NCBI RefSeq assembly: GCF_023015905.1
Contig: NZ_JALKBD010000005.1
Location: 124,001-188,000, forward strand
Length of the DNA: 64,000 nt
Direction of reading: 5' to 3'
Source: Arenibacter sp. F20364
GTDB lineage: Bacteria > Bacteroidota > Bacteroidia > Flavobacteriales > Flavobacteriaceae
How positions within the stretch are numbered: the stretch's first letter is position 1; each line of letters opens with the position of its first letter. This document shows, piece after piece, positions 32,900-42,681 of the stretch. The notes under the pieces were generated by a model. The model was not told the origin of the DNA. It saw nothing but the letters and a program-made list of their open reading frames with translations, and made no database searches. Made by a program: the position numbers and the translations under genes.

Positions 32900-34228
32900 C
32901 TATTCCGCATTATCCAAGAAATCCTTCAATTTCTCGGACCATTTGTCAAAAATAGATTTACGCTCCTTTTTTAGGGCCGTTTTGGTCTGGGTGTTATCCT
33001 CCCCTGTAAAAACATCATGGTCCACATCCTTGTTTATAGTTTCCCGACCGGCCTCCCTCACTTTGGCCTTGTTCTGCACTGCATTCATCAACAGCCCCAC
33101 TGCAGTGGCATACAACGGACTGGCTATTTCCTCATCGGAATCGCCTGCCAAATGTTCATTGGGGTAGCCGATCCTAGTATCCATTCCGGTGATGTATTCT
33201 ACCAATTGCTTAAGATGTTTTAACTGGCTTCCTCCACCTGTCAACACTATTCCTGCAATCAATTTTTTCTTTTGCTCGTCGTGCCCATAATTTTTGATCT
33301 CCACATATACCTGCTCCACGATTTCCACTACTCTGGCATGTATGATCTTCGAAAGATTTTTCAAGGTAATTTCCTTCGGCTCACGCCCTCTCAATCCAGG
33401 GATGGAAACAATTTCATTATCCTTGTTTTCTCCGGGCCAAGCCGAACCAAACTTGATCTTTAAAAGCTCTGCCTGCTTCTCAATAATGGAACAACCTTCC
33501 TTAATATCCTCTGTGATTACATTACCTCCAAAGGGAATCACGGCCGTATGACGGATAATCCCATCCTTGAAAATGGCCAAATCTGTAGTACCACCACCTA
33601 TATCGATCAATGCTACACCTGCCTCTTTCTCCTCCTGACTTAAAACCGCATTAGCCGAAGCCAATGGTTCCAAGGTTATATTTCCAAGATCAAGACCTGC
33701 ACTCTTTATACATCTTCCCACATTACGGATCGATGAAACCTGTCCCACAACTACGTGGAAATTGGCCTCAAGCCTTCCCCCATACATCCCCATTGGCTGC
33801 TTTATCTCCGCCTGTCCGTCTATCTTGAATTCCTGTGGCAGGACATGTATGATCTCCTCACCGGGCAGCATAACCAATTTATAAACTTGATTACAAAGCT
33901 TTTCCACATCATCTTCATTGATCACTTCTTCGGATTTCGCCCTCGTTATATAATCGCTATGTTGCAAGCTTCTAATATGCTGTCCTGCGATACCAACTAC
34001 CACCGAGCTGATCTTTAAACCGGAATTGGCCTCGGCCAGTTCCACGGCTTGTTGGATAGACTTGATGGTTTGTGTAATATTATTGACCACACCTCGATGC
34101 ACTCCCAAACTTTTAGATCTACCTATACCCAAGATTTCAATCTTGCCATATTCATTTTCCTTACCAATAATGGCCACAATTTTGGTGGTTCCAATATCCA
34201 ACCCAACTGAATAATTACCTTGTTCCAT
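32900..34228 (-). CDS. ftsA: Cell division protein FtsA
   Basis: Actin-like ATPase that anchors FtsZ to the membrane. 442 residues: phosphate-1 motif VGLDIGTTKIVAIIG (about 8-22), the 1C domain insertion, phosphate-2 ALIDIGGGTTDLAIF (about 202-216) and GIVLTGGGSQL (about 327). The C-terminus FDKWSEKLKDFLDNAE is an amphipathic helix suited to membrane attachment. Three bases separate it from ftsQ. Confidence 0.97.
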   Translation of the reverse strand: MEQGNYSVGLDIGTTKIVAIIGKENEYGKIEILGIGRSKSLGVHRGVVNNITQTIKSIQQAVELAEANSGLKISSVVVGIAGQHIRSLQHSDYITRAKSEEVINEDDVEKLCNQVYKLVMLPGEEIIHVLPQEFKIDGQAEIKQPMGMYGGRLEANFHVVVGQVSSIRNVGRCIKSAGLDLGNITLEPLASANAVLSQEEKEAGVALIDIGGGTTDLAIFKDGIIRHTAVIPFGGNVITEDIKEGCSIIEKQAELLKIKFGSAWPGENKDNEIVSIPGLRGREPKEITLKNLSKIIHARVVEIVEQVYVEIKNYGHDEQKKKLIAGIVLTGGGSQLKHLKQLVEYITGMDTRIGYPNEHLAGDSDEEIASPLYATAVGLLMNAVQNKAKVREAGRETINKDVDHDVFTGEDNTQTKTALKKERKSIFDKWSEKLKDFLDNAE

Positions 34229-34231
34229 ATC

Positions 34232-34951
34232 TTAAATTTTGGTACACACTACTTGGTTATTAAATTCTAAACTCACCCTGTTATAATCGTTCAACGTATT
34301 GTCCTTGTTCGCTTTCGTATAAAAAGCTTTAAAATTGCCGAACTTCTTCTCCAATTCTTCTACATTGCCTAAATCCACTATAAAATTCTCCATCCTAAAT
34401 TTCAACTGATACTTATCCTCCTCCGTAATATGAACGCCGATAATATTCTTTCTCAAGAACTCATCAGAATTTATATAAGTCAAAATATCGTATACTCCCT
34501 TAGTACTTTTATCGGTTACAATTCCTGTAATTATTGGTACCCGCGCAGAATGGAATTTGGAAAATGGCATAGGTTTCCCATCTTCATCAATATAAAACTT
34601 TGCAACTCCCTCAACTCTTCCGATTGGTTTACGCTGTATGACTTTAGCCACGAGATCCCCGTTTACCGTTAGGTAAACTTGGGCATTTTTAACCATTTCA
34701 TTAGCTTCGATAGCTTTTTCTATAGTATTCAAAACTATATCTTCTTTCGGCAGGTTTCTAAGGTCACCAGAATTTTGTATTAACAATTTATTAACCGTCT
34801 CTTGGGTCATGTAAAGATTTTGATCGCCGACAAACTTAATTTCAATATTATCTATCTTTTTATGCTTGTTCCTAGCACTGGAAAATGCATAAAGACCCGT
34901 AACTACAAGCAGTAAGGCCCCAAGTTTTATGAAATTCCAATTAATTTTCAT
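34232..34951 (-). CDS. ftsQ: Cell division protein FtsQ/DivIB
   Basis: 239 residues: short cytosolic N-terminus, one membrane segment (about 8-24, LGALLLVVTGLYAFSS) and a periplasmic part with a POTRA-like region (DNIEIKFVGDQNLYMTQETVNKLL). FtsQ links FtsA/FtsZ-associated proteins with the wall-synthesis subcomplex FtsL-FtsB-FtsW-FtsI. Sequence conservation is low, as usual; the call rests largely on topology and on its place between murC and ftsA. Confidence 0.88.
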   Translation of the reverse strand: MKINWNFIKLGALLLVVTGLYAFSSARNKHKKIDNIEIKFVGDQNLYMTQETVNKLLIQNSGDLRNLPKEDIVLNTIEKAIEANEMVKNAQVYLTVNGDLVAKVIQRKPIGRVEGVAKFYIDEDGKPMPFSKFHSARVPIITGIVTDKSTKGVYDILTYINSDEFLRKNIIGVHITEEDKYQLKFRMENFIVDLGNVEELEKKFGNFKAFYTKANKDNTLNDYNRVSLEFNNQVVCTKI

Positions 34952-34962
34952 TTCTTTTAATT

Positions 34963-36324
34963 TTATAGTTTTTTATGGACAATATTTAGTTCCTTTTTAA
35001 TTTTTGGTACTTCCAATCCAATATCTCCCGCTCCAAAAGTTATTAAAACTTCGGGGCTAAAGGCATTTATTTCTGAAATCAACTCTGACTTTTCTATTAA
35101 TTTTTTCCATGGGCTTGTAATTTTATCCAACAACCATTGAGAGGTAACCCCTTCAATGGGCTTTTCCCTAGCCGGATATATATCCAACAACAACAAACTG
35201 GGAAAATTGGACAAACTTCTAGCGAATTCATCGACAAAATCCCTCGTTCTGGAAAATAAATGTGGCTGAAAAACCGCCATTATTTTTTTACCGGGATGCA
35301 TTTCCGATACTGCTTGGAATGCCGCATCAATCTCTGTAGGATGATGCGCGTAATCATCGATAAACACAAAACTGGAATTCTTGATCTGATAGGAAAATCG
35401 TCTCTGAACTCCTTTGAACGAGGCCAAGGCATCTGCCAAGCCGTTTGGCGATGAACCTGCCTGAATGGCCATGGCATAAGCCACCAAACCGTTCAGCAAA
35501 TTATGCCTACCTGGCTTATTGAACCTAACGGATTTGAGATTGGCTTCGGGAGAATCCAAATCAAAAATATAGGACCCGTGATCTATTTTAATATTCCTAA
35601 TACAATAATCGGAACCGTCCTCAATCCCATAGGTTATCCCCTCCAAAGGCAAACCATTGCGCACATACAACTTACCATTCGGCTTTATGCGATTTGCAAA
35701 ATCCTTAAACGACTTTTGAAGCTCCTCACTATTCCCATAGATATCCAAATGATCCGCGTCCATGGAAGTAATGCAGGCCACATCAGGTGACAAACGAAGA
35801 AAGGAGCGGTCAAATTCATCCGCCTCTACCACAGAATATTCCGAACCTTCCAATAAAAAATTACTGTTGAAATCTTCCGAAATCCCTCCTAAAAATGCCG
35901 TAATGGGAGTACCAGTCTCCTTCAATAAATGAGCCAGAATACACGAAGTGGTCGTCTTGCCATGGGTGCCGGCAACCGCGAAACAAAAAGTATCCTTTGT
36001 GATCAACCCCAATACTTCAGAGCGCTTTCTCACCTGAAAACCATGATCCATGAAATAATTATACTCCCCATGGTCATTAGGTACCGCCGGAGTATATACC
36101 ACTAGGGTATTGTTAGGATCCAAGTACGTCTTAGATACCAATTCCAAATCATCCTTATAGTGCACTTCTACACCCAAATCCACCATATCCTTTGTAAGCG
36201 GTGTTTCGGTCTTATCATAGCCCGCAACATTCTTACCTATAAATTTAAAATATCTCGCAAGGGCAGACATACCAATACCTCCTATACCTATAAAGTAGAC
36301 GTTATGTATATCTTTTATGCCCAT
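34963..36324 (-). CDS. murC: UDP-N-acetylmuramate-L-alanine ligase
   Basis: Adds the first amino acid (L-Ala) to UDP-MurNAc in the cytosol. 453 residues with the N-terminal Rossmann motif FIGIGGIGMSALARYF (about 11-26), the ATP loop AVAGTHGKTTTSC (about 116-128), and VEADEFDRSF plus FIDDYAHHPTEI (about 325). The order murG-murC-ftsQ is standard. Confidence 0.97.
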   Translation of the reverse strand: MGIKDIHNVYFIGIGGIGMSALARYFKFIGKNVAGYDKTETPLTKDMVDLGVEVHYKDDLELVSKTYLDPNNTLVVYTPAVPNDHGEYNYFMDHGFQVRKRSEVLGLITKDTFCFAVAGTHGKTTTSCILAHLLKETGTPITAFLGGISEDFNSNFLLEGSEYSVVEADEFDRSFLRLSPDVACITSMDADHLDIYGNSEELQKSFKDFANRIKPNGKLYVRNGLPLEGITYGIEDGSDYCIRNIKIDHGSYIFDLDSPEANLKSVRFNKPGRHNLLNGLVAYAMAIQAGSSPNGLADALASFKGVQRRFSYQIKNSSFVFIDDYAHHPTEIDAAFQAVSEMHPGKKIMAVFQPHLFSRTRDFVDEFARSLSNFPSLLLLDIYPAREKPIEGVTSQWLLDKITSPWKKLIEKSELISEINAFSPEVLITFGAGDIGLEVPKIKKELNIVHKKL

Positions 36325-36328
36325 TTTC

Positions 36329-37423
36329 TTATTGTTGCACTAATAATTTTTCTATTTCATTTACAATTTCCCTCGTTGCATTGGGCATGGCCAATTTCTT
36401 GATATTGGCTCCCAACTTTTCGCTTGCGCTTTTTGTTGATAGCAAATCGGAAAACACAGTTTCAAACTTATCATCCAAATCCACTTCTTTGATCATGACG
36501 GCTGCATCCTTTTCCACAAGAGCCATGGCATTTTTTGTCTGATGGTCCTCCGCTACATTGGGAGAGGGTATAAAAATCACGGGTTTGCCAACTATGCACA
36601 ATTCCGATACAGATCCTGCTCCCGCCCTGGAAATAATAATATCGGCGGCCATATAGGCCAAGTCCATTCTATTTAAAAATGCCACCACTTTTACATCCCC
36701 ACTTTCATATTTCTTGTACTCCTCATAATAAAGCTTGCCGCTTTGCCAAACGATTTGAATTCCTTGGGCCTTAAAAAAAGGCAAACTCTGTTCAATCAGT
36801 TTATTTACCCGTCTTGCCCCCAGGCTACCCCCTAAAACCAAGAGTGTGGTTTTACTTGGTTGCAACCCAAAGAAACTCAAGGCATCCCCTTTATCGCTTC
36901 TCAATGAAACCAAATCCCCACGTACCGGGTTACCCGTCTTTACAAGCTTATCCTGTGGAAAAAATTTCTCCATTCCATCGTAGGCCACACATATTTTGGC
37001 CACTTTGCCAGCCAATAATTTATTGGTAATTCCAGCATAGGAATTCTGCTCCTGCAACACACAAGGAATCCCCTTTCCAGAGGCCACTTTTAATAGGGGA
37101 CCACTGGCAAAACCGCCAGTACCCACAACCGCATGTGGTTTAAACTTCCTTACTATGTTTGCCGCTTTCATCAAACTACTTATTACTTTAAAAGGAAACA
37201 TTAAGTTTTTCAAGGTAAGCTTCCTTTGTAATCCACTTATCCACAAACCTTCTATGTTGTACCCTGCTTGGGGCACCTTTTCCATTTCCATCCTGTCTTT
37301 TGCCCCCACGAACAAAAACTCAGCATCGGGATACCTCACCTTCAACTCATTTGCAATGGCAATAGCTGGATAAATATGTCCGCCAGTGCCTCCCCCTGAT
37401 AATATAAATCTATAACTGCCCAC
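36329..37423 (-). CDS. murG: Undecaprenyl-PP-MurNAc-pentapeptide GlcNAc transferase
   Basis: Peripheral inner-membrane GT28 glycosyltransferase that converts lipid I to lipid II. 364 residues with the N-terminal glycine loop [13 protein letters not shown] (about 8-20), [23 protein letters not shown] and the donor site [11 protein letters not shown] (about 268). Its start overlaps the end of ftsW by 14 bases. Confidence 0.97.
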   Translation of the reverse strand: MGSYRFILSGGGTGGHIYPAIAIANELKVRYPDAEFLFVGAKDRMEMEKVPQAGYNIEGLWISGLQRKLTLKNLMFPFKVISSLMKAANIVRKFKPHAVVGTGGFASGPLLKVASGKGIPCVLQEQNSYAGITNKLLAGKVAKICVAYDGMEKFFPQDKLVKTGNPVRGDLVSLRSDKGDALSFFGLQPSKTTLLVLGGSLGARRVNKLIEQSLPFFKAQGIQIVWQSGKLYYEEYKKYESGDVKVVAFLNRMDLAYMAADIIISRAGAGSVSELCIVGKPVIFIPSPNVAEDHQTKNAMALVEKDAAVMIKEVDLDDKFETVFSDLLSTKSASEKLGANIKKLAMPNATREIVNEIEKLLVQQ

Positions 37424-38603
37424 TTAAAATCTCTAAAGGATTAGTCTCATCCAGTTCCTCCTGCTCCAATTGGGTATGCTTATTACTGGCACTAAGAATG
37501 ATACCAATGGCCAAACAAGTCATCCAACTAGAGGTTCCCCCACTACTGATCAAAGGCAAGGTCTGCCCTGTAACAGGAAACAATTCCACTGCTACCGCCA
37601 TATTGATAAATGCCTGAAACACTATAGGCAACCCCACTCCCAAAACCAAAAGCTTTCCAAAAACGGTTCCATTACTATTCGCCACTACAACGATCCTAAA
37701 AAGCAGCAGTAAATAAAAGAACATCAGCACAAAGCCTCCCAACAGTCCATATTCCTCCACAATAATGGCGTAAATAAAATCTGAGGAACTTTGTGGCAAA
37801 AAGTTCTTCATTACACTTTTACCAGCTCCATTACCCACTATCCCTCCGGTTGCAATCGCAATTTTTGCCTTTTCTATTTGATAATCGGCCTCTGTATCCT
37901 CTGGATTGGAAAAGCTTTCAATCCTGCTCATCCAAGTATCCACTCTATTAGGAAATAGATCCGGAACAGCCTTGGCCGTTAATATAAACATCGTAAGCCC
38001 CAATATTCCGGCCCCAACAATCCCAAGCAAATATTTAAAGGGATATCCTCCAATAAAACAAAGCAACAATACCATTGAAAACAGAATTCCCGCAGTGGAA
38101 AAATTCGCAGGCAGAATTAATATTATCACCAAAAAGACCGGCAACCATAAAGGCACAATACTCTCCTTAAAGGTTATTGTCCTATCCTTTATTTTTGTTA
38201 GATATCTAGCCACATAGATCATTAGCACTACCGCCGCCAAGTTGGACGTCTGAAAAGTAAAACCTACAATAGGTATACGGATCCATCTACTGGCATTGGC
38301 CCCATCTATGACCTGCCCTTGGGCAAGCGTATAGAGCAACAAAAGCAATACCACCGGCATTGCAATCAAGGACAGTCCTTTAAAGAAATGGGTCGGAATA
38401 CGGTGTACCCCGTAAATAATGCCAAACCCCATAAGCAAAAGAATTGCATGCTTCACAAGATAGCCAATGGTAGTTCCATTGCCTACCACGTACACTAGAT
38501 TACTACTGGCACTATAAACAGGTAAAAACGAAAACAAGGCCAAAAGGGCAACCACTGCCCAAATAGCTTTATCTCCATTAATTTTGTTTAAAAATCCTAA
38601 CAC
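37410..38603 (-). CDS. ftsW: Lipid II polymerase FtsW
   Basis: SEDS-family integral membrane glycosyltransferase that polymerises septal peptidoglycan with FtsI. 397 residues with about ten membrane segments, the conserved NASRWIRI segment (about 105) and [24 protein letters not shown] (about 340) written here as the [14 protein letters not shown] motif near the end. It could be RodA, but location within the dcw cluster supports FtsW. Confidence 0.93.
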   Translation of the reverse strand: MLGFLNKINGDKAIWAVVALLALFSFLPVYSASSNLVYVVGNGTTIGYLVKHAILLLMGFGIIYGVHRIPTHFFKGLSLIAMPVVLLLLLYTLAQGQVIDGANASRWIRIPIVGFTFQTSNLAAVVLMIYVARYLTKIKDRTITFKESIVPLWLPVFLVIILILPANFSTAGILFSMVLLLCFIGGYPFKYLLGIVGAGILGLTMFILTAKAVPDLFPNRVDTWMSRIESFSNPEDTEADYQIEKAKIAIATGGIVGNGAGKSVMKNFLPQSSSDFIYAIIVEEYGLLGGFVLMFFYLLLLFRIVVVANSNGTVFGKLLVLGVGLPIVFQAFINMAVAVELFPVTGQTLPLISSGGTSSWMTCLAIGIILSASNKHTQLEQEELDETNPLEILSGQL

Positions 38604-38606
38604 CGT

Positions 38607-39941
38607 TTATAATTTTTTTATTGCTTCCTTAAACTGATTTCCCCTATCTTCATAATTCTTGAACAAGTCAAAACTGGCACATGCAGGCGACAGCAATACA
38701 GTATCTCCCCGTTCGGCTATCTTATAGGCCACCTTAACAGCCTCATTCATAGCAAAGGTTTCCACAATTAGGTCTACTACATTGCCAAAAGCGTCCTTTA
38801 TTTTGGAATTATCCGTTCCCAAACATATAATGGCCTTTACTTTCTCACGCACCAAAGGCATCAGCTCCTTGTAATCATTCCCTTTATCCACTCCCCCTAC
38901 AATCCACACCGTTGGTGTTTTCATGCTATCCAGGGCGTAATAGGTCGCATTCACATTGGTAGCCTTAGAATCGTTGATATACTGTACATGATGTATTTTA
39001 AGTACTTTTTCCAATCTATGCTCCGCTCCCTGAAAATTTTCTATACTTCTGCGTATAGTCTCCTTTCTAATGCTAATTAGTTTAGCCGCCGTAGTGGCCG
39101 CCATGGTATTCTTTAAATTGTGTTTTCCTTCCAAAGCCAAAGCATCTGTACTCATCTCAATAGTGTTATTATGTGTCTTAATAATTATTTTATCATTCTC
39201 TAAATATGCCCCTTCATCCAATTTTTTATTGATTGAAAAAGGCAATAATCTTGATTGGACCGGGTTTTTTCCCAACCACTCGACTATCACATCATCATCC
39301 GCATCATATATTAAATAATCCTCCTTAGTCTGGTTTTTTGCAATTCTAAATTTTGACGCTATATAGTTTTCAAATTTGTATTCATATCTATCCAAATGAT
39401 CTGGAGTAATATTGGTAAGGATGGCAATATGTGGCCTAAAATCCACTATCCCGTCCAATTGAAAACTACTTATCTCCAACACATAGTAATCAAAGTTCTT
39501 TTCCGCAACCATTTTAGCGTAACTATCACCAATATTCCCGGCCATTCCCACATTCAACCCATCTTCTTTTAATATGTGGTTCGTAAGCATAGTGGTGGTA
39601 GTCTTTCCATTGCTGCCGGTAATTCCTATAATCGTTGCCTTGGTAAACCGTGAAGCAAACTCGATCTCGGACACAATAGGAACCCCTGCCTCCTTAAGCT
39701 TTAACACCAAAGGAACCGTATCAGGGATACCAGGACTTTTCATGACCAAATCTGCATTCAAAATCTTCTCCTCCGTATGTTGCTCTTCTTCCCAATCAAT
39801 CTCAAAATGTTCAAGAACCTTTCTATATTCCTCTTTAACAATCCCCTTATCGGAGACAAAAACTTCAAAACCTTCCTTTTTACCTAAAATAGCGGTTCCA
39901 ACGCCACTCTCTCCACCTCCCAACACAACCAAACGCCTCAT
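38607..39941 (-). CDS. murD: UDP-N-acetylmuramoyl-L-alanine-D-glutamate ligase
   Basis: Adds D-Glu, the second peptide residue. 444 residues: N-terminal UDP-binding VVLGGGESGVG (about 4-14), ATP loop GITGSNGKTTTTML (about 110-123), NITPDHLDRY and YINDSKATN (about 318). Lies between ftsW and mraY with a 1-base gap to the latter. Confidence 0.97.
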   Translation of the reverse strand: MRRLVVLGGGESGVGTAILGKKEGFEVFVSDKGIVKEEYRKVLEHFEIDWEEEQHTEEKILNADLVMKSPGIPDTVPLVLKLKEAGVPIVSEIEFASRFTKATIIGITGSNGKTTTTMLTNHILKEDGLNVGMAGNIGDSYAKMVAEKNFDYYVLEISSFQLDGIVDFRPHIAILTNITPDHLDRYEYKFENYIASKFRIAKNQTKEDYLIYDADDDVIVEWLGKNPVQSRLLPFSINKKLDEGAYLENDKIIIKTHNNTIEMSTDALALEGKHNLKNTMAATTAAKLISIRKETIRRSIENFQGAEHRLEKVLKIHHVQYINDSKATNVNATYYALDSMKTPTVWIVGGVDKGNDYKELMPLVREKVKAIICLGTDNSKIKDAFGNVVDLIVETFAMNEAVKVAYKIAERGDTVLLSPACASFDLFKNYEDRGNQFKEAIKKL

Positions 39942-39942
39942 T

Positions 39943-41166
39943 CTAACGCACCTTTAAGGTTACAATGGTAATCACTGCCAACAGAATTCCTACAACCCAA
40001 AATCTAGTTACAATCTTACTTTCGTGATATCCCCTTTTCTGATAATGGTGGTGCAACGGTGCCATTAGAAAAATCCTTTTGCCCTCACCAAATCTCTTTT
40101 TGGTGTATTTGAAATAACCCACCTGCAGCATCACGGAAATAGACTCTGCAAAGAAAATTCCACATAGAACAGGGATCAACAATTCTTTTCGAATAATGAT
40201 GGCAATTACAGCAATGATCCCTCCAATGGTCAGACTACCGGTATCCCCCATAAATACTGTTGCAGGATAGGCATTATACCATAAAAATCCGACCAGCGCC
40301 CCTACAAATGCCGCAATAAACACCACCAATTCACCTACTCTGGGAATAAACATGATGTCCAAATAATCCGAGAAAATTATGTTACCGGAAACTAGGGTGA
40401 AAATGCCAAGTGTAAATACGATTATTGCCGAAGTCCCTGCCGCCAATCCGTCTATACCATCCGTTAAATTTGCGCCGTTGGATACTGCGGTCACAATAAT
40501 TATGATAATGGGAATGAACACCAACCACGCATATTCCTCCATCCCATCTCCCATCCAGGTAATGAAGCGAGCGTAATCCAACTCGTTATTTTTTATAAAT
40601 GGCAAGGTGGTCATGGTAGACTTAATTTCCTTACCAGGTACTTGCTGCACCGTATAATCCTGGGTAATCTCCGTTCTGGAATGTTCCTTCATGGTCACCT
40701 CTGGGTGAAAATATAAGGTGGCACCCACCATAAGCCCCAAAACCACCTGGCCCATTACCTTGAACCTACCCTTTAACCCCTGTTTGTCCTTTTTGAAAAT
40801 TTTTATATAATCATCCACAAAACCTATAATCCCCATCCAGATGGTAGTAACGATCAAAAGGATCACATAAATATTATCCAAGAAACGCGCAAATAACAAA
40901 ACGGGAATCAAGGTGGACATAATAATAATCAATCCGCCCATAGTCGGGGTACCTGCTTTTTGTTTTTGGCCTTCAAGGCCAAGATCCCTAACAGTTTCCC
41001 CAATTTGCTTATTTCGCAAAAAATTAATGATCCTTTTCCCATAGACCGTGGCCAATAATAGGGAAAGCATTACCGCCATTGCCGCCCTAAACGTTATAAA
41101 TTGGAAAAGCCCCGCCCCTGGCAGTTGATAGTGTTTTTCCAAATATTCGAACAAATAGTATAGCAT
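39943..41166 (-). CDS. mraY: Phospho-N-acetylmuramoyl-pentapeptide transferase
   Basis: Integral membrane enzyme that transfers phospho-MurNAc-pentapeptide to undecaprenyl phosphate, making lipid I. 407 residues with about ten membrane segments. Catalytic motifs: GFVDDYIK (about 115), [13 protein letters not shown] (about 235) and HHHYQKRG (about 374). An insert of about 50 residues (about 160-210, [17 protein letters not shown]) between membrane segments makes it longer than the 360-residue E. coli enzyme and is common in Bacteroidota. Confidence 0.97.
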   Translation of the reverse strand: MLYYLFEYLEKHYQLPGAGLFQFITFRAAMAVMLSLLLATVYGKRIINFLRNKQIGETVRDLGLEGQKQKAGTPTMGGLIIIMSTLIPVLLFARFLDNIYVILLIVTTIWMGIIGFVDDYIKIFKKDKQGLKGRFKVMGQVVLGLMVGATLYFHPEVTMKEHSRTEITQDYTVQQVPGKEIKSTMTTLPFIKNNELDYARFITWMGDGMEEYAWLVFIPIIIIIVTAVSNGANLTDGIDGLAAGTSAIIVFTLGIFTLVSGNIIFSDYLDIMFIPRVGELVVFIAAFVGALVGFLWYNAYPATVFMGDTGSLTIGGIIAVIAIIIRKELLIPVLCGIFFAESISVMLQVGYFKYTKKRFGEGKRIFLMAPLHHHYQKRGYHESKIVTRFWVVGILLAVITIVTLKVR

Positions 41167-41217
41167 TCCTAGGTTTATTGTTTTTTGATATTCACTTTAA
41201 TATGGACAACTTATGTT

Positions 41218-42681
41218 CTATTTATTTAAGTCGGCCAACAACTCCTTCACCATTTTATAATCATCAAAATCTTCCCTTACACCATTGGTTTCCTGATAGG
41301 TCTCGTGACCTTTACCAGCTACCAAAATAATATCATGTGCAACGGCCAATTGGCATGCCGTCTTAATAGCCTGCTTGCGGTTGACGATCGATAATGTTTT
41401 ATTTGCATTTTGCGCTTCCACACCAGCTTCCATCTCCTCTATAATAACTGTGGGCGACTCCGATCTAGGGTTGTCCGAAGTGAAAATCACTTTGTTACTT
41501 AATGCTGTTGCGATATGACCCATAACCGGACGCTTAGACTTATCTCTGTCACCACCACACCCCACGACGGTGATGACATTTTCATTTCCAGTCCTCAATG
41601 TATTGATAGTATCAAGTACATTTTTCAAGGCATCCGGTGTATGGGCATAATCAACAATAGCAGTTATTTTTTCTTTTGATATATAATGCTGAAACCTTCC
41701 ATCTACATTTTCCAATTCGCTGATGAGACGAAGAATTTCAAGTTTTTCCAATCCTAATAAATCCGCAGTAGCATAAATAGCCAACATATTGTAGGCATTA
41801 AAATCCCCGATCAATTTGGACCAAACCTCGTTGTCATCGATCTTCAACAATTGACCATTAAACTGATTTTCCAGTATTTGAGCCCTATAGTTGGCATAGG
41901 ATTTAAGGGCATAGGTATACTTTCTTGCCCCAGTATTCTGCAACATTACCAATCCGTTTTTATCGTCTACATTGGTAAGCGCGAAGGCCTTTTTGGATAA
42001 CTGATCGAACAAGATCTTCTTAGTATCCCTATACTCTGCAAAAGTTTTGTGATAATCCAAATGGTCATGTGACAGATTGGTAAAAATAGCACCTTCAAAT
42101 ACCAATCCTTCCGTTCTTTTTTGATGTATACCATGGGAACTGACCTCCATAAAGCAATACTCAACACCGGCATCGTTCATTAATCGCAAGTGCTTATTGA
42201 TCGCTAAAGCATCCGGAGTGGTATGGGTAGTAGGATATTCCTTACTATCCACCATTATCTTTATGGTGGATATAAGTCCCACCTTGAAACCAGCTTTTTT
42301 AAACAATTGATAAAGCAAACTACTTACCGTGGTCTTTCCGTTAGTCCCAGTAACCCCTACCAATCTTAAGTTTTTGGAGGGATTATCGTAAAAATTGGAC
42401 GCCATAATAGCCAAAGCCTTATTGCCATTATCCACCTCCACATAGGTGATACCGTTATCCAACTGCTTGGGCAGTTCTTCGCAGACTACAGCTTTTGCTC
42501 CTGAAGCAATGGCCTTATCAACAAACTGATGCCCATCTGCAAGAAGACCTTTAATAGCCACAAAAACATCGTCCATTCCAACTTTTCTGGAATCGAAACA
42601 TATTTGGTTGACCATTACGGAAGTAGATCCACTTACAGCAGTAAGACCAACACCATACAATATGTCCTTTAGCGTCTTCAT
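41218..42681 (-). CDS. murE: UDP-MurNAc-tripeptide synthetase, meso-DAP adding
   Basis: Adds the third residue of the stem peptide. 487 residues: GVTGTNGKTTVSSLLY (about 110-125), SSHGIHQKR and DYAHTPDALKNVL (about 343). The DNPRSE motif (about 412) indicates meso-diaminopimelate rather than Lys as substrate. It overlaps ftsI by 4 bases (ATGA). The next step enzyme MurF is not in the cluster. Confidence 0.97.
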   Translation of the reverse strand: MKTLKDILYGVGLTAVSGSTSVMVNQICFDSRKVGMDDVFVAIKGLLADGHQFVDKAIASGAKAVVCEELPKQLDNGITYVEVDNGNKALAIMASNFYDNPSKNLRLVGVTGTNGKTTVSSLLYQLFKKAGFKVGLISTIKIMVDSKEYPTTHTTPDALAINKHLRLMNDAGVEYCFMEVSSHGIHQKRTEGLVFEGAIFTNLSHDHLDYHKTFAEYRDTKKILFDQLSKKAFALTNVDDKNGLVMLQNTGARKYTYALKSYANYRAQILENQFNGQLLKIDDNEVWSKLIGDFNAYNMLAIYATADLLGLEKLEILRLISELENVDGRFQHYISKEKITAIVDYAHTPDALKNVLDTINTLRTGNENVITVVGCGGDRDKSKRPVMGHIATALSNKVIFTSDNPRSESPTVIIEEMEAGVEAQNANKTLSIVNRKQAIKTACQLAVAHDIILVAGKGHETYQETNGVREDFDDYKMVKELLADLNK